A stretch of 64,000 nt of DNA from Anoxybacter fermentans (lineage in GTDB: Bacteria > Bacillota > Halanaerobiia > DY22613): contig NZ_CP016379.1 of assembly GCF_003991135.1 (NCBI RefSeq), forward strand, positions 2,232,001 through 2,296,000. Direction: 5' to 3'. Under the pieces are notes generated by a model that made no database searches, had not been told where the DNA came from, and was given only the letters and a program-made list of their open reading frames with translations. Made by a program: the position numbers and the translations under genes. Of the stretch, positions 53,769-63,497 are shown piece by piece (position 1 is the stretch's first letter; the number at the start of each line of letters is the position of its first letter).

Positions 53769-56395
53769 TTATGAAATAGGTGATTGATCACGCCAGTTTT
53801 GACCAATTTCAATATCAACAATCAGTGGTACAGATAATTTATATGCCCCTTCCATTTCTGATCGTACAAGTTGGATGATCTGATCTAATTCATCTTTATA
53901 GACTTCCAATACCAGTTCGTCATGAACCTGTAGGAGTAATCTGGAGCGATATCCACCCTTTTTCAAAGCCTGATAAACTTTATTCATAGCAATCTTCATT
54001 ATATCAGCGGCAGTTCCCTGAATAGGTGTATTAATAGCCATCCGTTCAGCAAAACTTCGCCTATGGTAATTACGACTATTAATGTCAGGGAGATAGCGGC
54101 GGCGTTTTTCTAAAGTGGTTACATACCCCTGTTTTTTAGCCAGTTGAATGGTAGAATCAATATATTCTTTTACCCCCGATACCGGGTAAAGTATTTTAAA
54201 ATATATTCTTCTGCTTCCTTACGCGGAATTCCTAGATCTTTCGAGAGGCCATAGGGACTTAAACCATAGGCAATACCAAAATTGATGGCCTTTGCACGTC
54301 GGCGAAGCTCTTTATCCACTTTTTCAGGCGGTATATCAAAGACCTCAGCAGCGGTTCTTGTATGAATATCTGCATTTTCATTAAATGCCTCGATCAACCC
54401 AGGATCTTTAGAAATATGAGCCAGAATCCTCAACTCCACCTGTGAATAGTCAGCAGTAAGGAGAAGGGTTTCTTCTTCACCTGCCACAAAAGCTGCCCTG
54501 ATCTTACGCCCTTCCTCTGTTCTTATGGGAATATTTTGCAAATTGGGTTCAGTACTGCTTAATCTACCTGTTGCAGTCACAGTCTGGTTGAAATAGGTAT
54601 GAATTCGCCCTGTCTCAGGATGAACCATTGGTGGAAGAGCATCTACATAGGTAGATTTCAATTTTGTTAATTCCCGATATTCCTGAATCAGACGAATAAT
54701 ACCTGTGGTATCATGATTTTTTAATTCATCTAAAACTTCAGCATCAGTTGAATAACCGGTCTTTGTCTTTTTAATTACTGGCAGTCCAAGTTTTTCAAAA
54801 AGAACCTCTCCTAATTGTTTGGGTGAATTAATATTAAATTCATAATCTGCAATCTCATAGATCTCCTCAGCTATCTGATCAATTCTCTGACCAAACTCTT
54901 CAGACAATTGATGGAGATACTCTTCATCCACATCTATTCCATTAAACTCCATTTCCGCTAGTACTTCTTCTAAGGGAATTTCTATATCATTGAAAAGATG
55001 GGTCAGCTCATTTTCCTCTAACCTTGCAGTCAGTACTTCTTCCAACCGTTCCAGCAGTTCTACACGCATGGCAGCATATCCTATAGCATCATCTTCTTCA
55101 GGAAGGGTAATCATTAAATGCTCACTGACAATCTCCTTCCAGGTAGGATTTTTCTCTGAGGGTCTAAGAAGATATACCGCCAGATCTGGGTCAAATTTTA
55201 ACCCCTTAAGTTCCACTCCATATCTGCGCAGGGCCACCATTTTACACTTAGCCTGATAGAGTGACTTGGAAATATTTTCATCAGAGAGGAGATTCTTTAA
55301 AAGATCGGGAATCTGATTATCAAAAAGATCAAGAGGTATATAATAGGTATCTTCCCCATCCCCTTTTAAGATAAGACCCAAAATTTCAGCACGCATGGGG
55401 TCTTCTTCTGAAAGAATAAGATCCAGCTTTATTTTTTTCTTTGAAAAAGTATCTACAATCTTTTTAAGTTCTTTTTCATCAGAGATGGTCTGGTATTCAG
55501 CCTTAATTGGCTCAATCTCCTTTTTTAAGGTAATTTCATTCATCAAACTGCGAAACTCCAACTTTGCAAAGATTTCTAAAACTCTCTTTTGGTCTACTTC
55601 TCCCATTTTACAACTATCAAAATCGATCTCAATGGGAACATCGGTAATAATAGTAGCCAATCGTTTGCTCAAGACAGCATCTTCTTTGTGTTTCGTAAGG
55701 TTCTCTTTTCGTTTTTTCCCACTGACCTTATCAATGTTGGCCAATACCTCTTCTAATGAACCGAATTCTTTAATTAGAGCAATAGCTGTCTTTTCGCCAA
55801 TTCCCGGAACTCCTGGAATATTATCTGATTTATCACCTGTCAATGCCTTAATATCAATTAGTTGTTCAGGTTCCACTTGATATTTTTTACGAACATTTTC
55901 CAGAGTGTAATCTTCAATCTCAGTTATACCTTTTTTGTTATACATTACCCGAATATTTTCCGACACAAGCTGTAGGGCATCACGGTCCCCTGTCACAATG
56001 GTTACAGAATGGCCCTGTTTTTCTCCTTCCTTAGCTAGAGTTCCCAAAATATCATCAGCTTCATATCCTTCAATTTCATAAATTGGAATATCAAAAGCAC
56101 GTAATATTTCTTTTACCATTTCAAATTGTGGGATTAATTCATCAGGTGTTTTTTCCCGATGACCTTTGTAATCGGCAAATTCTTTGTGACGAAATGTCGG
56201 AGCTTTTAAGTCAAAAGCAACTGCAAGAAAATCAGGTTTTTCCTCTTTGATTAGCTTTAGCAACATCTTTGTAAAACCAAATACTGCATTGGTCGGCTTT
56301 CCATCTGAAGTACTCATTGGAGGCAATGCATAAAACGCACGATGGGTTAAACTGTTCCCATCCAATAAAAACAGACGTTTTCTTTGTTGAGCCAT
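53769..56395 (-). CDS. polA: DNA polymerase I, with one-base frameshift
   Basis: Start ATG 56395 (MAQQRKRLFLLDGNSLTHRA; AAGGAGGAA upstream). Residues 1-300: 5'-3' exonuclease/FEN domain (TGDRDALQLVS, GDKSDNIPGVPGIGEKTA). Middle: a 3'-5' exonuclease-like domain lacking the DxE motif (KLDLIL), so probably inactive as in Bacillus. Polymerase domain: LLTADYSQVELRILAHIS (motif A), RRRAKAINFGIAYG (motif B). The frame ends after YFTRYRG near 54170. Removing the shift at the C run 54173-54177 restores VKEYIDSTIQLAKKQGYVTT and leads into MAINTPIQGTAADIM and motif C QVHDELVLEV. One G appears missing near 54178 relative to the expected TACCCCCGGATA. Confidence 0.9.
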
Positions 56396-56573
56396 TATTA
56401 TTAGTTCCTCCTTCAAAATTACTATGGTTATAATAACCATAATTAAAATAATTCATGAACAAAGTTAAAAACCCTTCATTTTTTTTTCTGTTTTTAGGTT
56501 TATCTTAGTCTAACCATTTATACTTTTTTATAAAATGAGGCTTTATTATCAACATTTTCAGAAATAAAAGAAA

Positions 56574-56636
56574 GACTTCACCCCTATTATGTCGCATATA
56601 TTGATGACCAAACTAAAAACCGACAGGGGTGAAGTC
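56574..56636. repeat. Inverted repeat of unknown origin
   Basis: GACTTCACCCCT (56574-56585) pairs perfectly with AGGGGTGAAGTC (56625-56636); four further bases (GTCG/CGAC) pair inside. T-rich or A-rich flanks are weak, so it may be the ends of a deleted insertion sequence rather than a terminator. The rest of 56396-56707 shows nothing I can name. Confidence 0.6.
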
Positions 56637-56707
56637 ACAAAAGATTTTACGATTTTGAAGGAATACCAATGTGCAGAGGTAGATATAAAATGGTATATTA
56701 GATCAAT

Positions 56708-56931
56708 GATTTTACTGCAAAAAGCTAATTTTTCGCTTCAAAAGAAATTTTTCGAATCATCTAAAGCTCGATTTCCGCCGAAATAAGGCTTCCTAATCCA
56801 AGGGCCCTCCTGGCCCTTGATTAGCTCATCATCTCCTCTAATGAGGCCTTATTTTGTCGGAAATCTCGCTAAGATGATTTGGCAAAAAATTTCTATGCTT
56901 CTTAAAATTAGCTTTTTAGCTTTTTGTAATA
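56708..56931 (+). repeat. Palindromic mobile repeat, copy M
   Basis: About 224 bp, left end GATTTTACTGC clear, right end blurred by a duplicated GCTTTTTAGCTTTTTG. Stem subtype with ATCATC / GATGAT. Both head hairpins are present. The stop codon of the decayed MFS gene lies in its right end. Confidence 0.83.
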
Positions 56932-58144
56932 CAGTTATTACCTTTTTTGGCTAAAAATTGATAGATTAAAAATACTGTAAAAAAGCCAAAAACGAAAGAC
57001 TAAAAGGAATAAAAAACCCATATCGATTGACCAAAACACCAGATAAGAGAGGAATACCCATTCCAATCAATTTTTCCAAAGAACTAACACTCCCAAAAAA
57101 CTTCCCCCTTTTCTCACGAGGAACTAATTTCATCAGAAATGAATAATGATGCAGGAACCAGACTGTATTGCCAATCGAATAAAAAATGAAAGCAGCAATG
57201 ATCATCCAATAACTTTTAGCCAGACTCATTAAACCTGCAAATAATACAATCCCATATTATTGGGCAATTCTAACCTCAGAAATTTTTGACCCTAAATTTT
57301 TACTATATAACCCGGTAAAAATTACAACCAGAGATGAAACAATCTTTAAAACCAAAACATCCATGACTGTTCCCTGCATTTTATCTAAAATGTAGTAACT
57401 TGTCACTAACATTGAAGCAAAATTAAGTCCAACAAAAATTAAAATTTGTGCTAAGGCCACTAAATATAATTCGCGCGGGAAATTAATTGCAGCCTTATGT
57501 TTTGTAATCTCTATCAGTTCAACCCATTTCAAAAATTTATATGGAATCAATGCAACAAATAAAAATCCGATACCACAAATCAAAAAAACAACTCGAAAAG
57601 CAAAAATCGAAGTAAATTTATATGTCAATAAATAACCTATAAAAGAATAAAAAATCAAAGTAAAAACTTCCGGTGTAATCAGATGATATGTATAAATTAA
57701 ACTTTGCTTATCCTTTGAAAAAATTTCATTTTCATAAACCTTATAAACAGGATTCAGTATATTTGTAATCCTACCAGCTATTGATCCCAACACAAAATGA
57801 AAGGGAGTAGATGCCAAACTATAAATTAATGGAGGTAAACTTTCTGTAAGCCAATCCAGACTCATTCCTATATTGGGAGATATTTTGTCCAAAAATCTGC
57901 TCAAGATAAATGTTAATATTACATCAACTAATGCTGTGATACTAAAAATTGCTCCCGCAGTTATTATATTAATGCCTAATTTATTCATGAATATTGGTAG
58001 GAGTACTGTATAGATTAATAAAATTCCGCCAAACCAATGCATAACCATGTATTTAATTATAGAATTATCAAGAGCTAAAAATTCCGTCAGCGGAATAGTT
58101 ATCAATTCTGTATAATTAATTACCTTTTTTACTATTGCTTTCAT
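56916..58144 (-). pseudogene. MFS transporter, inactivated
   Basis: The frame from ATG 58144 (GGAGG upstream) encodes about ten membrane segments, stops at an in-frame TAA (57259-57257), then continues in the same frame as YGIVLFAGLMSLAKSYWMII up to about 56990, where a second change shifts the frame; the third reading VFGFFTVFLIYQFLAKK completes the last membrane segment and ends in repeat copy M. Two independent lesions argue for true decay rather than sequencing error. The LMKLVPREKRGKFFGSVSSL segment is typical of MFS members. Original substrate unknown. Confidence 0.8.
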
Positions 58145-58189
58145 GCAACATACCTCCAGTATGTGTCTATTTCTTATAACTTTTCTTTA

Positions 58190-58365
58190 AAGTGGACTTT
58201 CTGCGAACCTAAATAAACTATTTTACCTTCACGCTCTTTTATCATAGTTCCATTTTGTTAAGCAAGTTGCGTTTTATGATAAAGTCAACGTTAGTTTCAG
58301 GTTTTAAACAAATCTTTCTATTTTCAATGCTATCATAGCCCAAATCCATACTAACCAGCAGGGGG
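58190..58365 (-). pseudogene. IS1380-type transposase fragment
   Basis: On the minus strand SMDLGYDSIENRKICLKPET and VDFIIKRNLLNK match the DDE-domain region of IS1380-family transposases ('D.g....n...c......fi.k.n'), followed by stop codons and the trailing KSVKVK fragments. Short, broken, no ends visible. Confidence 0.6.
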
Positions 58366-58389
58366 AGTGAAATAACTTTTTTAACACGG

Positions 58390-58870
58390 TGAATAGCATT
58401 AGCCAGAAATTCGGTAGTACCATTTTGAAAGTGATCCTTTCAAGAACACAACTCTACAAATATAAGATCAAAAAAGCTATGAAGGACCGTAACGCTAGAT
58501 ATATGTTATTAGGTATTATGGAGATTGATGATACTTTTTTGGGAGTCCCATCTAGAGCGGTAAACATGGTCGTGAAACAGAAAAAACTAAAGTTATATGT
58601 ACTATATTCCTTTATGAAGAAGGCCGCCCTAAGTATTTGAAAATGGCTGAGAATTCCCAGTTTCTCAAATGACTGCATACTGTATTGGTAATGCCAGTGC
58701 TTTTATAGAAGGTACTTATCATGAATTAGGCAGAAAGCATCTTCAGTCTTATTGGAAGAATTCTTGTTATCGTTTTAATCCTCGCTGGATGCAGAACTGA
58801 CTGTTTGACAGGCTTCTAGTAGCAGGCACTTCAACTCCTACGATTACCTATGCTGAATTAACTGCATAGC
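58390..58870 (+). pseudogene. IS1595 (ISXO2-like) transposase remnant
   Basis: The first frame reads KIKKAMKDRNARYMLLGIME then IDDTFLGVPSRA, the start of the ISXO2 transposase domain. After frameshifts the pieces NEEGRPKYLKMA-like, ASAFIEGTYHELGRKHLQSY and FDRLLVAGTSTPTITYAELT (58800-58865) match the end of the same family. Several stops and shifts, so inactive. Confidence 0.75.
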
Positions 58871-59094
58871 CATAAAAATTATTAAGAATCCGAAATAAAT
58901 ATATTTTCCTTAATAATACTTCTATTTTCGCCCGTTTTTTCCCTTTTTTAATCTTACAAATTACGGATTCAAGTACTTAGAATGATATGCTAAAAAACTT
59001 CTTGTTCTTGCTGAAAAAGAATTAGAACTAGCAATTTTTTTAGAGAACTTAGAGACAAGGTAAACCCTCAATAATATATAGAGAAATAGATAGA

Positions 59095-59690
59095 ACCTGG
59101 ATATAAGACCAGCCTGGTTTTAAGCTTTATCGGCTTATCTTCATCTACATATTATGAGAACATAGCAAGAAAACCAGAAAAACAGGTTGGTATTAGAAAA
59201 CCTTCAGGAAGACCAATTCCTGGTTACTCCTTTACCAGTAAAGGTGTAAAAATCTCTGATGAGCAAATTAAGAAATGATTATGTAAGTTGGTTGCTGAAG
59301 ATATGTTTCCTTATGGATATCGCAAACTGACGGTATGTCTTCAGAAAGACTATGATCTTCAAATTAATCACAAAAAGGTTTATAGGTTATGTAAATAGTT
59401 GAATATCTTGAGGCAACAGAGGAAAATTAAACAAAAACATCCTCGTCGATTAGCAAAAAAAGAAAAAATACATTCACCAAATCAACTATGGGAAATGGAT
59501 ATAAAATATGGATATATTTGTAAAAATGATCAATTTTCTTTCAACTATCACTAATAGACGTTTTCGACTGTTCAATAATAGATTATCATTTGGGATTATC
59601 TTGTAAAGCAAAATATGCTTGTAGAGTTCTAAAAAAATGCATTAAGAAAAAGGTGTATAGTAAAAGGAATGGACATGCCAAAATTATCTA
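59095..59690 (+). pseudogene. IS3-type (IS150 group) OrfB transposase remnant
   Basis: Pieces in changing frames: RKPSGRPIPGYSFTSKGVKI, ISDEQIKKWLCKLVAEDMF, PYGYRKLTVCLQKDYDLQIN, HKKVYRLCK, RRLAKKEKIHSPNQLWEMDI (first catalytic Asp) and IDVFDCSIIDYHLGLSC (second). In-frame stops (for example after KVYRLCK) and shifts make it non-functional. The DDE Glu is not reached. Confidence 0.78.
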
Positions 59691-59955
59691 AACCATCCCT
59701 TCTTAAAAATTTATTATTTCAACTAAAATAAGTAAAAATCCTCCTATTAAAAGAAAACCATAATTATCATATCATACTTTATAATATTATTAACTATTTA
59801 AAGTCAATTTCCACTGATATGGCAACCAAACGGAGTCTCTTATCTCCTCTCCTCATTCCCAAATCAAAATAGGCTTCGGATCAAAACCCAGCTATTTGGC
59901 AACTTAATACCTCATCATTATGCTCTCATAATAAAATCCAGCTTAAAGTTTACTT
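59691..59955. other. Intergenic region with no recognised feature
   Basis: Downstream of the third tldE-like gene. It contains only short frames (one of 20 codons at about 59810-59872 on the minus strand after a GGGAATGAGG site) that I cannot support as genes, and no convincing terminator. Confidence 0.4.
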
Positions 59956-61341
59956 TTATTTTGTAATATTAATATTTTCTAAAACCAAAGCAGGAGTTAC
60001 AACAACCCTTTTCTCTGAAACAACCTGTGAGTCACCCCATGACCCACAAACATTTTTTAATATATCAGGTATATTTAGTGTTACAAAAACAGTTCCAACA
60101 TTGTAATTTAACCCATTATTAAAATCTGCTATCTGTTCAGGTAATATAACCTGAGCAGTCACATGAAAAATACCTCCACCAACATTAATCGTCCTTAACC
60201 CACCAAAATTTAAAATTATCAATTGGGTTTTAAAATCATCAAGTTTTACAGATGGAGCAACAACTTTTAAAACTGTCGCTTGTGGAGAGGGAATACTCCA
60301 TGGAAAAATACGGTGTGCACGTCCTCCTCTATATTGCATATTAGGATTTCTGACATCACTTGTAGCAAGATTATCAAGAGTATTTAATAACACACCGTCT
60401 TTAATTAAACTAAGTATACTCATCGGGACCCCTTCCATATCATATTTCCCACTATCTGGTAATAAAGAATCCGGGGAATCATATAAACTAAAAGCAGAAG
60501 ATGCTACTTTTTTACTAATCTTATTAGAAAACATAGACATATTTGTCTGAATCAACTCACCAGATAATGCCCGTCCAATCATAACTATTAGCTTGGCAAC
60601 TGCTTGAGGTTGGAGAAGTACAGTTACCATACCTGTAGGCAAAGAATCTAAATTATTTACCAGACAACATCTTTTTGCTGCTTTTTTTACAACTGATAAT
60701 GGGTTAGGAGGATTACCTATAGTTCCTCTGATCATAGCCACACCTGTCCGAGCTGGTTCTCTTAAAACCTGACATAAAAGTATTACTTCACTTCGCCAAT
60801 CTTTTACCAGAACCCCACAGGAATTGACTATCCAAAATCTTATTATTTGAAGAAAACATTCTGCCTGAAGCACTTTTCCCTCATCTTTTGCTATAGAGTA
60901 TAATTCTAAAGCTTTAGTAGAAGTTAGATCTTTAATTGCCTGCTCATCTTGAAACAACTCATTTAACATTCTATTCCTTTCATTATCCAACTCGCTTTCG
61001 GCTAAAGGTATTAATTTAGCTGGAAAAAACGGAAATTCTGAACCCAGTAATGTTGCTGCCTGGACAGCATTTTTAGTAGCATTTATTACCATTTCATTCC
61101 AACTATTTCCAACACCACATGCAGCAAACCCTACACGCTTTTTTTTAGAAAGCCAAGAACGTACTGCTACAAAACGATCAATACCGCTTACTTGATTTAT
61201 TACTACACCTTTAGCCACTCGGGCCTTTAATGATATCTTCTCCTGTAAATAAACCTCCACATCCCCTGCAACAAATTTTTTTGCATCTAATAAGACTGAT
61301 GGCAGATTAACCTCCCCATCTCCAAAATAAACTTTATTCAT
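59956..61341 (-). CDS. TldE/PmbA-like protein of the third pair
   Basis: About 461 residues from ATG 61341 (GGGGTGA upstream). It has the TldE fold pattern without HExxxH: KYDMEGVPMSILSLIKDGVL corresponds to the 'fD.eG.p.....vi.dGvL' strand, and FGGLRTINVGGGIFHVTAQV to the conserved C-terminal strands. Many family positions are changed, so it is strongly diverged. It overlaps or abuts the TldD-like gene and shares the exporter context, arguing for a dedicated peptide-processing role. Confidence 0.72.
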   Translation of the reverse strand: MNKVYFGDGEVNLPSVLLDAKKFVAGDVEVYLQEKISLKARVAKGVVINQVSGIDRFVAVRSWLSKKKRVGFAACGVGNSWNEMVINATKNAVQAATLLGSEFPFFPAKLIPLAESELDNERNRMLNELFQDEQAIKDLTSTKALELYSIAKDEGKVLQAECFLQIIRFWIVNSCGVLVKDWRSEVILLCQVLREPARTGVAMIRGTIGNPPNPLSVVKKAAKRCCLVNNLDSLPTGMVTVLLQPQAVAKLIVMIGRALSGELIQTNMSMFSNKISKKVASSAFSLYDSPDSLLPDSGKYDMEGVPMSILSLIKDGVLLNTLDNLATSDVRNPNMQYRGGRAHRIFPWSIPSPQATVLKVVAPSVKLDDFKTQLIILNFGGLRTINVGGGIFHVTAQVILPEQIADFNNGLNYNVGTVFVTLNIPDILKNVCGSWGDSQVVSEKRVVVTPALVLENINITK

Positions 61342-61346
61342 TATTA

Positions 61347-62579
61347 TCACCCCATTTTAAGATTCTTTACAAACAAACTAGGACAAACTATTCCAACAGG
61401 TACTACCTGATCACCTTTTCCACAGGGATGTGAAGTTACATAAAGATCGTCACATACTGCCTCAATGTTTTTTAATGCAGATGTTGTAAAACCAGTAATA
61501 GTAAATGGTGCAATTGGATAAGCTATTTTTCCATTTCTGATTAGATAAACCTCCGAAACTGCTAAAGAAAACTTACCTGTTACTATGTTCACTTTACCAC
61601 TTCTTATCCGTGAGATAAACACCCCTTTCTTTATATCTGATATTACATCATCTAACTTGGAGGTCCCGGGTGATACCATTGAAATTCGTATTCTAGGAAG
61701 AGAAGGATAACGATAATCATGCCTTCGTCCATTTCCACCTGCTTTTTTTCCCAGAAGCTTTGCTCTACGAAAATCATACAAACCTCCAGACAAAATTCCC
61801 TGAGAAATTAACGGTATCGGAATACATTCAGTTCCTTCATCATCAACCTTTAATGAAAGTGCACATCCTGGATAATTACTTATATCTGCTAGACTGAATA
61901 TACTATTAGCTACATATTCTCCCTCATGAATATTGGAAAAAACACTGGCCCCCCCAAGCAATGCATCTGCTTCAAAATGGTGACTGCATGCTTCATGGAT
62001 AAAAAAGGCGGCTGCTTCACGGGAAAAAAGAACATTCTCAGTAGATATATCTGGATAATATTTAGCACCAACCATTTGACAACAACCTTCCAGAGCATAT
62101 CGAAGGTAGTCCAACAATTGTTGACTAAACTCTTTTCTAGAGTAGGGAAGATTAAATACTTCATCCAAACTATACTCTGACTTTTTTCGTTGTATCCGAA
62201 GTCTTAATCTTATAGTTGAGTAAACCCGCCTATCAGTCTTATTTCCATTCTCAACCCGTTTAATTTTAACAAATTGATCTGTGTACCAAACATTTAAATT
62301 CAAATATAATCGTGAATTTCTTCCCATTAGGGAACTAATTTCTTTTTGAGCAATAGTAAGTATTTCAATAGTCTGATTCACCCAATCAGTAAAAGATATT
62401 AAGCTTTTAAATTCAGAATCAATCGACTGAAAATAATATTTTTCATAACAATTACTATAAATTCTTATCCCTTTACCACTTTGCTGCATATTATCCCCAA
62501 ATTCAAATTTATTATTAATCAGAGATAGACCATAAATAGTTTTATACTCGGTAAATATTTCTTTATAAAAATTATTCAT
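61347..62579 (-). CDS. TldD-like metalloprotease of the third pair
   Basis: 410 residues, short for TldD. The catalytic motif is intact as HEACSH at residues 195-200 (AAFFIHEACSHHFEADALLG), and KVDDEGTECIPIPLISQGIL and GGNGRRHDYRYPSLPRIRIS match TldD signatures. The C-terminal HPCGKGDQVVPVGIVCPSL gives the Cys ligand. It follows the ABC-2 permease by 15 nt, so transporter and protease form one operon. Confidence 0.82.
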   Translation of the reverse strand: MNNFYKEIFTEYKTIYGLSLINNKFEFGDNMQQSGKGIRIYSNCYEKYYFQSIDSEFKSLISFTDWVNQTIEILTIAQKEISSLMGRNSRLYLNLNVWYTDQFVKIKRVENGNKTDRRVYSTIRLRLRIQRKKSEYSLDEVFNLPYSRKEFSQQLLDYLRYALEGCCQMVGAKYYPDISTENVLFSREAAAFFIHEACSHHFEADALLGGASVFSNIHEGEYVANSIFSLADISNYPGCALSLKVDDEGTECIPIPLISQGILSGGLYDFRRAKLLGKKAGGNGRRHDYRYPSLPRIRISMVSPGTSKLDDVISDIKKGVFISRIRSGKVNIVTGKFSLAVSEVYLIRNGKIAYPIAPFTITGFTTSALKNIEAVCDDLYVTSHPCGKGDQVVPVGIVCPSLFVKNLKMG

Positions 62580-62594
62580 TTAACTCACTACTCC

Positions 62595-63497
62595 TTAATA
62601 ATGTCCAAGTGTACCATCACGTAATGCTTTACGATATCCCATATTTAAAACCAATATTCCAAGAGGAATGAATAAAACTGATATAACCAACAGTGTGGCT
62701 ACATCTTTCAATACAGGTATTGACCATAGGGATTCTCCATTGAGTAAAATATGCCGTAAAGCATCAAGCGAATATGTCAGAGGTAACATAAAGGCTATTA
62801 TACGTAAACCAATAGGCAAAATTGCTATTGGATAAAACATTCCACATAAAAGACGACTAATCCAATCAAAAACGGTAGCTGCAGGATTTGCGGCCTTAGT
62901 TACAAGTATTGCTCCCATCGATGCAAGACCAAAACCTAAATGAGATGTCACAAGCAAACATGAAACAACAATCGTAGAAAGTACAGTAGTTAAATTTAAT
63001 ACAGGACGAAAACCAAGCAATAACATACCTGTTCCTAAAGTTAAAATCACATAAAACCAAGAGTAACAGAAATAGCAAGAATAATTTCCTAAAGCATAAG
63101 TTATTGGATTTATTGGAGTAACCAAAACCGCTTCAACTGTTCCCCAATTCTGTTCACGTCTGGTATTCCAGTCAATAGCCATAAATATCTCATATACAAA
63201 ATGTTGAAAACTAATACCTACAATAACAAAAGAAAAATAACCTCCTGAAAAACCTCCTACATTTTTATTACTTATCAAGCTATCTAAAAAAAAGTATGTA
63301 AGTATTGGAAGAAAAATTTGAATAAAATCTAGAAGGACCAGGGAACCATAACCTGTCCATATTTTAAATTCTTTTAGAAAAAATCTTTTTATAATATAAA
63401 GCACACCTACAGGTTCATAAGTTTCTTTCAAAGAATTTATAACTTCATTTACTCCAGTAATATTAGGAGTAATATTAGGTGTAACCTTATGATGCAC
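62595..63497 (-). CDS. ABC-2 type transporter permease
   Basis: 300 residues, six membrane segments. ABC2_membrane pattern: the N-terminal amphipathic region, then GYGSLVLLDFIQIFLPILTY, the WNTRREQNWGTVEAVLVTPI loop, and a C-terminal MFYPIAILPIGLRIIAFMLP followed by LTYSLDALRHIL, which is typical. It starts 11 nt inside the end of the ATPase gene. With it, it would export a peptide or drug-like substrate. Confidence 0.85.
   Translation of the reverse strand: MHHKVTPNITPNITGVNEVINSLKETYEPVGVLYIIKRFFLKEFKIWTGYGSLVLLDFIQIFLPILTYFFLDSLISNKNVGGFSGGYFSFVIVGISFQHFVYEIFMAIDWNTRREQNWGTVEAVLVTPINPITYALGNYSCYFCYSWFYVILTLGTGMLLLGFRPVLNLTTVLSTIVVSCLLVTSHLGFGLASMGAILVTKAANPAATVFDWISRLLCGMFYPIAILPIGLRIIAFMLPLTYSLDALRHILLNGESLWSIPVLKDVATLLVISVLFIPLGILVLNMGYRKALRDGTLGHY

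Noticed and set aside
56232-56462. 76-codon frame overlapping the polA start
   Set aside because: Another frame of polA with no start site; the polA reading has a clear ribosome site.
59810-59872. 20-codon frame (MRRGDKRLRL..) as precursor for the third TldD/E pair
   Set aside because: Weak start context, very basic composition and location next to IS remnants; no supporting signal.
61926-62180. Frames of about 84 codons on both strands within the third tldD-like gene
   Set aside because: Shadows of a gene with an intact HExxxH motif.
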